Assembly: GCA_031267455.1 (NCBI GenBank)
Contig: JAIRZC010000077.1
Location: 1 to 6,418, forward strand
Length of the DNA stretch: 6,418 nt
Reading direction: 5' to 3'
Origin: Accumulibacter sp.
GTDB lineage: Bacteria > Pseudomonadota > Gammaproteobacteria > Burkholderiales > Rhodocyclaceae
The notes beneath the pieces are model-generated. The model saw only the letters and a list, made by a program, of their open reading frames with translations, was not told the DNA's origin and ran no database searches. The first letter of the stretch is position 1, and each line of letters begins with the position of its first letter. Made by a program: the position numbers and the translations under genes. This document shows, piece after piece, positions 1 through 5,678 of this stretch.

Positions 1-492
1 GGCATGGTCCATTTGCGGCAGGATGACTCCGACGCTCAGTCCGAGGAAACGGTGCAGTCGACCCATCCATTCGGCGTCGCGGCTCGCCAGATAATCGTTG
101 ACGGTGATGATGTGTACTCCCTGACCGCCGAGCGCATTCAGATAGGCCGGCAGCGTCGCGACCAGCGTCTTTCCCTCGCCGGTGCGCATTTCAGCGATTT
201 TCCCGTCGTGCAGAACCATCCCGCCGATCAACTGGACATCGAAATGCCTCATTCCGAGGACGCGCTTGCCCGCTTCGCGGACGACGGCGAAAGCTTCGGG
301 CAAAAGCTCGTCCAAGGCCTCGTCCTTGGCAATGCGACCTTTGAATTCCGCGGTTTTTCCGCGCAGATCTTCGTCAGAAAGTGCGCTGATGCCGGCTTCC
401 AGCGCGTTGATCCGCTTGACGACCACGGAATAGCGTTTGATCAGCCTGTCATTTCGGCTGCCGAAAATTTTTCTTAGGAGACCGGAGATCAT
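1..492 (-). CDS. secA: Preprotein translocase ATPase SecA, N-terminal part (cut by window edge)
   Basis: SecA is the cytoplasmic motor ATPase that pushes unfolded preproteins through the SecYEG channel. The minus strand reads 164 codons without a stop and runs off the left edge. Visible landmarks are the N-terminal [16 protein letters not shown] (residues 1-16), matching the usual GSRNDR start of proteobacterial SecA; the region before the nucleotide site, [11 protein letters not shown] (82-92); the Walker A motif MRTGEGKT (102-109); and VNDYLASRD (131-139). Only the first part of the roughly 900-residue family length is present, so NBD2, the cross-linking domain and the C-terminal zinc site are outside the window. 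The start at 492 is chosen because it aligns with family N-termini. It lacks a clear Shine-Dalgarno sequence, and an in-frame ATG lies 16 codons upstream at 540. The assignment to SecA is firm; the exact start is less so. Confidence 0.97.
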   Translation of the reverse strand, partial: MISGLLRKIFGSRNDRLIKRYSVVVKRINALEAGISALSDEDLRGKTAEFKGRIAKDEALDELLPEAFAVVREAGKRVLGMRHFDVQLIGGMVLHDGKIAEMRTGEGKTLVATLPAYLNALGGQGVHIITVNDYLASRDAEWMGRLHRFLGLSVGVILPQMDHA

Positions 493-620
493 TCTGGGAA
501 TCGTCGAGACGTAAAAGAAGAATTCTATCACGTCCGACATACCGAATGATTCCGTTTTCGTGCTGTAATACTCCACAGTCTTGCCGCGAAGGCAGCCGCG
601 ACGCGCGCCAAATTCCTTTA

Positions 621-654
621 TTCCGCGTCTGCAAACAGGCGACAGGGCGCGGAA
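621..654. repeat. Inverted repeat, potential stem-loop
   Basis: The arms TTCCGCG (621-627) and CGCGGAA (648-654) are perfectly complementary. Read as plus-strand RNA, three more pairs (U-G, C-G, U-G) can extend the stem inward to about 10 bp with a loop of about 14 nt. No T-run follows on either strand, so it is not a typical intrinsic terminator. It lies in the secA upstream spacer, and its role is unknown. Confidence 0.45.
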
Positions 655-721
655 GGCGTTGTCGGCGATTTCTCAACCCCACAGTACAGAAAGAGGCAAG
701 TCTCAGTGGCTTTTCCGGCGG

Positions 722-727
722 TATAAT
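722..727 (+). promoter_or_regulatory. Candidate sigma-70 -10 box (TATAAT)
   Basis: A perfect TATAAT hexamer lies 239 bp before the start codon of the zinc-ribbon gene, within GGCGGTATAATCCCG. No good -35 hexamer is found 16-18 bp upstream and there is no TG extension, so this is a candidate only. If used, it would give a long leader containing the 791-820 inverted repeat. Confidence 0.3.
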
Positions 728-790
728 CCCGAAAGTTTCTTTATTCCCTGCTTTTTATCCATTCGAGGTTACGTGAGGATATGCTTCCCG

Positions 791-820
791 GTTTTTCCGT
801 CGCTACCCTTTTGGAAAAAC
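791..820. repeat. Spaced inverted repeat GTTTTTCC / GGAAAAAC
   Basis: The perfect 8-bp arms at 791-798 and 813-820 flank a 14-nt loop (CCCTTTT-containing). The arms are AT-rich, so any hairpin would be weak. It would fall in the presumed leader of the zinc-ribbon gene if transcription starts near 735. Function unknown. Confidence 0.4.
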
Positions 821-965
821 TTCGGCATGTCATGGAGTGGCGATCCGAAGGCTTGCTTACCGCGTCTCGTGCCTTTCCGGATATCCGCGGGACAACGTTT
901 CCGAATAGATTCGACTGCGGTTTTAGAACGATTCCGGTATCCGATCCGTCCAAACAAGGAGAGTC

Positions 966-1271
966 ATGTCACTTACGCCCTGCCGCGCCTGTGGTCACGC
1001 AGTCGATACTTCAGCGCTTGCCTGCCCCGGTTGCGGCGCAACCGACCCGGCGAAAAAAATCAGCCGGCAAGAACGTGATCTTTATTTTTCCATTGCTCAT
1101 ACGATCGTCTGGATTTGTGTGCTTGGCGCTGTCGGCTGGGGCCTCTGGACGGTGGGAATCCCCCGTCTCAGGCAGATATTCGACCGTCCGGTCGCTCTCC
1201 AGCCAGCCCTCCCGGATTCCATGCAGCCCATAGCGCCGGCTCTGTCGGAAGATATTCAGGACGACGAGTGA
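966..1271 (+). CDS. Small zinc-ribbon, single-pass membrane protein
   Basis: This 101-residue protein opens with a short zinc ribbon: CRAC (Cys6, Cys9) and CPGC (Cys20, Cys23), two CxxC knuckles expected to bind one zinc ion. A hydrophobic segment follows at about residues 42-64 (from FSIAHTIVWI through GWGLW), which looks like one transmembrane helix. The tail is proline-rich and then acidic (SEDIQDDE). Small proteins with a zinc ribbon followed by a membrane helix are common in proteobacteria and mostly uncharacterised, so no function is assigned. The start is well supported by an AAGGAG Shine-Dalgarno sequence a few bases before the ATG. Its last 16 bp, including its stop codon, overlap the 3' end of rbgA on the other strand. 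The upstream spacer is unusually long. Confidence 0.85.
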   Translation: MSLTPCRACGHAVDTSALACPGCGATDPAKKISRQERDLYFSIAHTIVWICVLGAVGWGLWTVGIPRLRQIFDRPVALQPALPDSMQPIAPALSEDIQDDE

Positions 1272-2155
1272 ATTCCCGCGTTTTCCACCGCGTCACGATG
1301 CGAGGCCAGCATCGCGTCACGCGAATCGGGAGTCTCGAGGCTGACTCGTCCCAGTTTTCCGTCGCGATAATCCTGTAAAAGCACCAGCGATGCCTTTTCA
1401 AGGTTGAAGGCGCCGCGCCGCCCGAGAAGGCCTCGGCAGCGCGCGATGCCCTCAAGAATCGCGACACCGTCAAGTCCCTCCACAGAGAAGCCGTAGCGCG
1501 CAAGAAGGCGCGCTGGATAGTGCGCAAGAAGGCAATCCGCCAGAAAAACGGCGACTTCTTCGTCGGCAACGGCGTTCCTTCCAACCGCATGACTCGCGGC
1601 CAGCATATAGCCGTCGCTATCGTATTCAATCTTCGGCCACATCAGTCCCGGTGTGTCGACCAGCCAATGCCGGATGTCGAGGCGGTGCAGCTGTTGCGAT
1701 TTCGTCACTGCCGGTTCATCGCCGACCCTGGCGATCTTTCGCCGGACGAGCGCGTTCATCAGCGTCGATTTACCCACATTTGGAATCCCCATGATCATCA
1801 TGCGCAAGGGCTTCGTATTGTCGTCGCGGTGTGGGGCAAGCCCCTGGCACAGCGCGGGAACGCGCGCCGCTTCGCCTGGTCGCCTCGCGTCTATCGCGAC
1901 GGCCCTGACGCCCGGTTGCAGGGAATACCATGCGATCCAGCTTTTCGTCGTTTCCGGGTCGGCGAGGTCGGCCTTGTTCAATACCTTTAGACAAGGACGT
2001 TGGCGGCGGCGGCGCAGCTCACGCACCATTGGGTTCGTGCTGGCTTCAGGCAGGCGCGCATCGACGACTTCGACGACGACATCGATTGTCGCCATCGTTT
2101 CGGCGGCCTTCTTGCGCGCCGCGACCATATGTCCCGGGAACCACTGAATTGCCAT
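1256..2155 (-). CDS. rbgA: Ribosome biogenesis GTPase YlqF/RbgA
   Basis: RbgA (YlqF) is a circularly permuted GTPase that acts late in assembly of the 50S ribosomal subunit. The 299-residue product shows the permuted motif order directly: G4 NKAD (60-63), G5-like DAR (89-91), G1/Walker A GIPNVGKST (123-131), the G2 threonine in PAVTKSQQ (Thr151), and G3 DTPG (167-170). The N-terminus MAIQWFPGHMVAARKKA and the length are typical of the family, and the C-terminal region corresponds to the family's helical RNA/ribosome-binding domain. The ATG at 2155 is preceded by only a weak GGA, placed within a tandem octamer repeat. The gene converges on, and overlaps by 16 bp, the zinc-ribbon gene. It is probably transcribed with the two short minus-strand reading frames upstream. 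No essential motif is missing. Confidence 0.96.
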   Translation of the reverse strand: MAIQWFPGHMVAARKKAAETMATIDVVVEVVDARLPEASTNPMVRELRRRRQRPCLKVLNKADLADPETTKSWIAWYSLQPGVRAVAIDARRPGEAARVPALCQGLAPHRDDNTKPLRMMIMGIPNVGKSTLMNALVRRKIARVGDEPAVTKSQQLHRLDIRHWLVDTPGLMWPKIEYDSDGYMLAASHAVGRNAVADEEVAVFLADCLLAHYPARLLARYGFSVEGLDGVAILEGIARCRGLLGRRGAFNLEKASLVLLQDYRDGKLGRVSLETPDSRDAMLASHRDAVENAGIHSSS

Positions 2156-2160
2156 ATCGA

Positions 2161-2176
2161 ATCCGGTAATCCGGTA
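2161..2176. repeat. Tandem octamer ATCCGGTA x2 before rbgA
   Basis: ATCCGGTA occurs twice in a row at 2161-2168 and 2169-2176. On the minus strand it reads TACCGGAT twice, ending 5 nt before the rbgA start codon and supplying the only GGA that could serve as a Shine-Dalgarno core. It may be a simple duplication or a chance repeat. Confidence 0.5.
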
Positions 2177-2204
2177 AGTGATCGGTTATCTCATTTCAAA
2201 TGGC

Positions 2205-2411
2205 TTACGCAAAACCCGGTTGTCCGCGCGCCAGCGACGTGATGCGGCTCGTCTTCGCAACGCGAAGGACTTCTGAGGAATCGTCTTCTTCCAACGTATC
2301 GGGATACTTCGATCCCGCAGGATTCACGCACAAGCACAAAGCCGCTCCCCGCTTTTTCAGCGTTGAGAGCAGGCGTTTTGGACGAGAGGCGAGGATGCAC
2401 GTCGCCGACAC
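2205..2411 (-). CDS. Doubtful small ORF between the Gln-rich gene and rbgA
   Basis: A GTG-initiated frame of 68 codons starts 15 nt after the stop of the upstream Gln-rich gene and ends 49 nt before rbgA. In favour are its operon-like position and its codon choice, which resembles the neighbours. Against it are the lack of any Shine-Dalgarno sequence before the GTG and the presence of other open frames through the same DNA on both strands. The predicted peptide begins SATCILASRPKRLLSTLKK, has three cysteines in its first half, and has no domain I recognise; no membrane segment is clear. It could also be the remnant of a longer gene or simple non-coding spacer. Treat it as a placeholder for an otherwise unexplained stretch. 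Confidence 0.28.
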   Translation of the reverse strand: MSATCILASRPKRLLSTLKKRGAALCLCVNPAGSKYPDTLEEDDSSEVLRVAKTSRITSLARGQPGFA

Positions 2412-2426
2412 GGGGCGGCGAAAAGT

Positions 2427-2732
2427 TCAGGCGGTAATGTTTATCCTTCTTCCGACGAGTTGTCCTTCGGCATTGACCGTCGGCCGCGTCCTTTGATCGT
2501 CCTGGACGCGATCCGCCGCCTCCGTTTCAGACGGTTGCCGGATATCCTGCCCCTGGCGGGATGCCTGGGCTTCCTGTGGCGCCTGTTGCAGCGCGCGCTG
2601 AGGTTGCCGCGCCTCTTGGGCCTGCGGCTCGCTTTCCGTCCGGCGAGCGACCAGACGCTCCTGTTGCAAATTCGGATTGACGGCGGATAGCAGAGACGAA
2701 CCCGCGTTGGGCGATATCGAATTCAGTTCCAT
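2427..2732 (-). CDS. Gln/Arg/Ala-rich small protein of unknown function
   Basis: This reading frame of 101 residues starts at an ATG preceded by a good TAGGAG Shine-Dalgarno sequence. Three parts can be seen: an N-terminal MELNSISPNAGSSLLSAV segment that could form a short amphipathic stretch; a low-complexity middle (about residues 22-82) rich in Gln, Ala, Arg and Glu with 15 glutamines, likely disordered or coiled; and a compact C-terminus (84-101) reading PTVNAEGQLVGRRINITA. The non-repetitive ends around a repetitive centre, plus the RBS, argue that it is a real gene. My impression is that short proteobacterial proteins with a similar N-A-x-G-Q...I-N-x-T-A ending exist, but I cannot name a family. 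It is cytoplasmic by appearance (no signal peptide). It lies divergent from the DUF748 gene and upstream of rbgA. Confidence 0.72.
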   Translation of the reverse strand: MELNSISPNAGSSLLSAVNPNLQQERLVARRTESEPQAQEARQPQRALQQAPQEAQASRQGQDIRQPSETEAADRVQDDQRTRPTVNAEGQLVGRRINITA

Positions 2733-2916
2733 GTTTGTCTCCTACACTCTCCTGTACAACGAAACCAGCATTCCATTCCACACATGAAACGATCGCGTCT
2801 TGCCTCGGTCACGATCCAGAAATGGAATAAAGACTCCTTCTACCAAAGTATAGACTAAAATCAAGCATGGGTTTTGACAATTTTTCCACATTTTTTTTGA
2901 AAATCCGGTTTTTCAT
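2733..2916. promoter_or_regulatory. Divergent AT-rich intergenic promoter region
   Basis: This 184-bp spacer separates two divergent genes and is clearly more AT-rich towards its right half. It holds a perfect TTGACA at 2874-2879 on the plus strand, a TATACT -10-like hexamer on the minus strand (2852-2847) and TAAAAT on the plus strand (2856-2861). It also has an 8-bp inverted repeat, ATTCCATT (2770-2777) / AATGGAAT (2821-2828). No promoter has both hexamers well spaced, so the exact start sites are open. Confidence 0.5.
2874..2902 (+). promoter_or_regulatory. Candidate promoter for the DUF748 gene
   Basis: TTGACA at 2874-2879 is followed after 17 bp by TTGAAA (2897-2902), a poor -10 match. 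Starting here would give a leader of only a few bases before the ATG at 2917, which fits the lack of a clear Shine-Dalgarno sequence but is not proof of use. Confidence 0.25.
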
Positions 2917-4029
2917 ATGAACGTCAAGTCACGCGCGTGGGTTCTGATCCTCGTTGGCATTTTTTTGGCCGTCGTTGCGGTCTTTCAGGCGACACAACAT
3001 GTGATTGGCGCCCGGATCGAATCGGTGATCGGCCCGCACGGTCGCTTTCGGGAATTTCGAATCGGATTGAAGGGCATCGAAATCCTCGACCTGAGGATCG
3101 AAGCGCTGCCGGAAGGCAGGTCCCGCGCATGGCCGGATTCCCTCGCTTTTCATGCGGACAGAATCCTCATCGAACCATCGATCGTCGATTTCTTCGCGTC
3201 CAGGGTGCGTTTTCAAAATCTTAGGATCGAGCGAGCTTCGATCGTGGTCTTGCGAACCGCTGAAGGAAGTTTGAAAGTCCTTCCCGGCGCCTTTGATAAT
3301 GCCGGAAAGGACGAGTCATCCATTCCCGGTGAAAGTACCGAAGAAAAGAAAACGCCACTGATGATCGATTCACTGGAAATCGTCGACGGAACTATCGATT
3401 TTTTCGACGCATCGATCCTCCGTCCCAAGGCCCATCGGATTCGCATCGAGAAAATCAACGCGGCGCTGGGGAAAATTCGGTATCCGGAGTATGACGGATC
3501 GACTTCGATCAACCTGTCAGGCGTCGTGAAAGGCGCTCGGAACGATGGGAAGTTGACGATTTTCGGATCGGTCGAATTTGCAACCATGGAATCGGGCGTC
3601 ACGGCGCGCTTGCGCGGAATCGATCTTACGTTATTTCAACCCTATTTGCTCGAAAAAGGCGTTATCCGGAAAGGAAACCTCGACATCGACTTAAAATCCG
3701 CGATACGCCAGGGAAAACTCAACGCGCCCGGAGAGATTTCGATCGACGACCTGGAACTGTCAAATGTCGCATCGCTTCGTTTCATCGGCATTCCATCCGG
3801 TATCGCCGCAGCCCGGCTGAAGAACCGCCTTGGAAAGATTTCCTTCCACTTCGTCCTCAAGGGCAACATTTGGGATCCAAAGTTTTCGCTGGGTAAAAGC
3901 CTGTCCATAAACATCGGTTCGTCGATGGCCGATTATTTCGGTATCGGGATCACGGGCGGGAATGCGAGCGGCCTTTGGCGGAATCCTTCGAAACGGCTTT
4001 TGAAAGACGGTATCGAGCGATCGAAATGA
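2917..4029 (+). CDS. DUF748 / AsmA-like envelope protein
   Basis: The 370-residue product has a short basic N-terminus followed by a hydrophobic segment (about residues 8-24, VLILVGIFLAVVAVF), which is a signal anchor placing the rest in the periplasm. The remainder alternates beta-strand-like and polar stretches, as in AsmA-type proteins. Recognisable pieces are the RIGLKGIEILDLRIEA stretch (48-63), LMIDSLEIVDGTIDFFDASI (148-167) and the C-terminal FVLKGNIWDPKFSL (312-325), which resembles the conserved G-x-x-x-x-P-x-F end of DUF748. AsmA-superfamily proteins act at the inner membrane/periplasm and many are implicated in lipid traffic or outer-membrane integrity; that role is inference here. 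It is shorter than most AsmA relatives. It is first of a plus-strand trio, with 48 bp to the DUF3617 gene. There is no strong RBS before the ATG. Confidence 0.82.
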   Translation: MNVKSRAWVLILVGIFLAVVAVFQATQHVIGARIESVIGPHGRFREFRIGLKGIEILDLRIEALPEGRSRAWPDSLAFHADRILIEPSIVDFFASRVRFQNLRIERASIVVLRTAEGSLKVLPGAFDNAGKDESSIPGESTEEKKTPLMIDSLEIVDGTIDFFDASILRPKAHRIRIEKINAALGKIRYPEYDGSTSINLSGVVKGARNDGKLTIFGSVEFATMESGVTARLRGIDLTLFQPYLLEKGVIRKGNLDIDLKSAIRQGKLNAPGEISIDDLELSNVASLRFIGIPSGIAAARLKNRLGKISFHFVLKGNIWDPKFSLGKSLSINIGSSMADYFGIGITGGNASGLWRNPSKRLLKDGIERSK

Positions 4030-4077
4030 GTCGCGTCCTCCACGTTACCGAACGTATTTTCTTCTGGAGAGTATCTC

Positions 4078-4623
4078 ATGAAAATCAAAACTCTTTGTTT
4101 TCTCCGATTCTGCGCCGCATGCGCCGCGCTTTTTACCGCCGGCGCATGGGCGTCCGACGTGCCGAAGCACAAACCTGGACTCTGGGAAATCAAGACCGCC
4201 AAAGCGAATCAGGAATCGTCCGGTGTGTCGTTGCAATTTTGCGTCGGCGAAGGTGTCGACGATATCCTGAACTGGAGCCGCGACATCCCAAGGCGGGGAT
4301 GCGATACACCGGATGTAAAGAGTGAGGAAAACAGGGTCAGCCTCCACATCGAGTGTAGATTCAAAGGAGTCACGGTTACAACGGACAGCCTGTTCGAAGG
4401 TTCTTTCGATTCTGCCTACAAGGGAACGACAAGGCACGCGATGGAATCATCCAAGGGGCGATTCGAATTTTCGATCACGCAGGAAGCGCGCCGGGTCGGT
4501 CCGTGCGAGACCGATCAGAAACCCGGTGACATCATTTTGCCGGACAAGGGACGAATAAGCGCCGACGAGATAATGAAGAATCCGAAAATCCTCGATATAA
4601 TCAAACGTCATCAACAACCATAG
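4078..4623 (+). CDS. Secreted DUF3617 family protein
   Basis: This is a 181-residue periplasmic protein of unknown function. The N-terminus (MKIKTLCFLRFCAACAALFTAGAWA) is a signal peptide with a likely signal peptidase I site after AWA (residue 25). The mature protein begins with a HKPGLWEIKT stretch (31-40), the hallmark KPGLWE of DUF3617, and carries four cysteines (55, 75, 93, 143) that probably form two disulfides, the last in the GPC typical of the family's C-terminal half. Length fits the family. A GGAGA Shine-Dalgarno sequence precedes the ATG. It lies 48 bp after the DUF748 gene and 10 bp before the reductase gene, so co-transcription is likely. No lipobox cysteine is present right after the cleavage site, so it is predicted to be soluble rather than a lipoprotein. 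Confidence 0.85.
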   Translation: MKIKTLCFLRFCAACAALFTAGAWASDVPKHKPGLWEIKTAKANQESSGVSLQFCVGEGVDDILNWSRDIPRRGCDTPDVKSEENRVSLHIECRFKGVTVTTDSLFEGSFDSAYKGTTRHAMESSKGRFEFSITQEARRVGPCETDQKPGDIILPDKGRISADEIMKNPKILDIIKRHQQP

Positions 4624-4633
4624 AAAGGATATC

Positions 4634-5626
4634 ATGAAAGTCGGAATTGTCGGCGCCGGGGCGATCGGCGGATGCATCGGGATAAAACTTGCCGCGTCGG
4701 GCGCGGCGGCGGTCAGCGTCCTTGCGCGCGGGAAAACGCTTGCCGCGCTACGTGAGAACGGCTGGCGTCTTCGCAGTGGAAACGAATGCCTTTCCGTCCA
4801 CGTGAAAGCCGACGACGATCCGGGGAAAATCGGCGTCCAGGAAATTCTGATCATCGCAGTCAAAGGGAATTCACTGCCGGAACTCGCGCCGAACCTGAAA
4901 CCGATGATCGGTCCCGAGACTGTCCTCGTTCCCGCGATGAACGGCGTCCCCTGGTGGTTCTGCAAAATCGACAGCCTTGGTTTTGCGCCTTTTTCGCTCA
5001 AAAGCGTCGATCCCAGCGGAAAAATCGAGGAGAGTCTTCCGCTTGCCCAAACCTTGGGGTGCGCCGTTCACATGGGCGCAAGTTGTCTGGAACCCGGACT
5101 CGTCCAGCATACGATAGGCTGGGACCTCATGATGGGCGAGCCTTCGGGCGAAATTTCGGAACGCCTTGACCGCGTTTCCGGTCTCCTTGAGCGTGCCGGC
5201 CTCAAGATCAAGCGATCTTCCGACGTTCGCAACGATATCTGGTACAAGCTCTGGGGGAATATGACGTCAAACCCGATCTCCGCCATCACGGGCGCGACGC
5301 TTGCCCGCATCGTCGACGATCCGATCGTCCGCGAATTCTCTTCGGCGATGATGCGCGAAGCTACCGCGATTGGCGAACGCGTCGGTTGCCGGATAACGCA
5401 ATCGCCCGAGGACAGGCATGCGATCACCCGGACGCTGGGCGACTTCAAAACGTCGATGTTGCAGGACGTCGAGGCCGGACGCGCGATGGAGCTTGACACC
5501 CTCGTTGGCGCGGTACGCGAAATGGGCCAGCGGATCGGTATACCGACGCCGAACATTGATGTCATTTTCGGGCTGACGCGCCTGTTTGGGCGTGTCCATG
5601 GCATCTACCCCGAAGCGTCTTCCTGA
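4634..5626 (+). CDS. panE: 2-dehydropantoate 2-reductase (ketopantoate reductase family)
   Basis: Ketopantoate reductases use NADPH to reduce 2-dehydropantoate to pantoate for pantothenate and CoA synthesis. The 330-residue product starts with the Rossmann glycine motif GIVGAGAIGG (4-13). It then shows the substrate/cofactor Asn-Gly in PAMNGVPWW (Asn103), the catalytic lysine in DIWYKLWGNMTSNPIS (Lys205, with Asn209 and Asn213 following), and the C-terminal SMLQDVEAGRAMELD block with the conserved acidic residue (Glu286). Compared with E. coli PanE it is about 30 residues longer, as in the NGVPWW subgroup. Members of that subgroup are often paralogues found away from other pan genes, so the physiological substrate may differ and the gene symbol is provisional. 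The start has an AAAGGA ribosome site, 10 bp after the DUF3617 stop, so the two are probably co-transcribed. Confidence 0.9.
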   Translation: MKVGIVGAGAIGGCIGIKLAASGAAAVSVLARGKTLAALRENGWRLRSGNECLSVHVKADDDPGKIGVQEILIIAVKGNSLPELAPNLKPMIGPETVLVPAMNGVPWWFCKIDSLGFAPFSLKSVDPSGKIEESLPLAQTLGCAVHMGASCLEPGLVQHTIGWDLMMGEPSGEISERLDRVSGLLERAGLKIKRSSDVRNDIWYKLWGNMTSNPISAITGATLARIVDDPIVREFSSAMMREATAIGERVGCRITQSPEDRHAITRTLGDFKTSMLQDVEAGRAMELDTLVGAVREMGQRIGIPTPNIDVIFGLTRLFGRVHGIYPEASS

Positions 5627-5644
5627 TTTTCCGCCGCATTCCCC

Positions 5645-5672
5645 CATGAATCGTCCGATCGGACGATTCATG
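5645..5672. repeat. Perfect 28-bp palindrome between panE and thiE
   Basis: The left half CATGAATCGTCCGA (5645-5658) is followed directly by its exact reverse complement (5659-5672). It fills most of the 52-bp gap between two convergent genes. As RNA it can form a long hairpin with a minimal loop on either strand. An A-run (5673-5678) follows it on the plus strand. On the minus strand the matching T-run comes before the hairpin, right after the thiE stop, so neither strand has the stem-then-U-tract order of a textbook terminator. It is probably a bidirectional transcript end or RNA-stabilising hairpin; a protein-binding site is the alternative. Confidence 0.85.
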
Positions 5673-5678
5673 AAAAAA

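Larger units (their letters stand above)
493..965. other. Long gene-poor spacer between secA and the zinc-ribbon gene
   Basis: About 470 bp separate the divergent secA and zinc-ribbon genes. Open frames cross it on both strands, but none has a good ribosome binding site, a recognisable motif or a convincing protein-like composition. What it does hold is a stem-loop-forming repeat at 621-654, a TATAAT box at 722-727 and a spaced inverted repeat at 791-820, each listed separately. It should include the promoters for both flanking genes. A short unrecognised gene or RNA cannot be excluded. Confidence 0.5.

Noticed and set aside
4..477. A 157-codon open frame on the plus strand
   Set aside because: It is antisense to secA, whose motifs are unmistakable on the minus strand; no RBS and no domain.
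581..1233. Two long plus-strand frames (581-1078 and 781-1233) before and across the zinc-ribbon gene
   Set aside because: They run out of frame through the well-supported zinc-ribbon gene, have poor start signals and show no recognisable protein features.
1520..2147. Plus-strand frames of about 160 codons
   Set aside because: They are antisense to rbgA, which has all GTPase motifs in the expected order.
2205..2411. Maf-like start (ILASRPKRLL) in the small minus-strand ORF
   Set aside because: Only a few residues resemble Maf nucleotidases; the rest of the peptide and its length do not match.
2200..2496. A plus-strand 98-codon frame
   Set aside because: It has no RBS, uses rare-looking AGG codons and overlaps the 3' end of the Gln-rich gene on the other strand.
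4042..4060. Small hairpin ACGTT / AACGT followed by ATTTT between the DUF748 and DUF3617 genes
   Set aside because: The stem is only 5 bp and AT-containing with a short T-run, too weak to call a terminator.
4045..5604. Several minus-strand frames of 130-184 codons under the DUF3617 and reductase genes
   Set aside because: They are antisense shadows; the plus strand carries a signal peptide, family motifs and proper ribosome sites.
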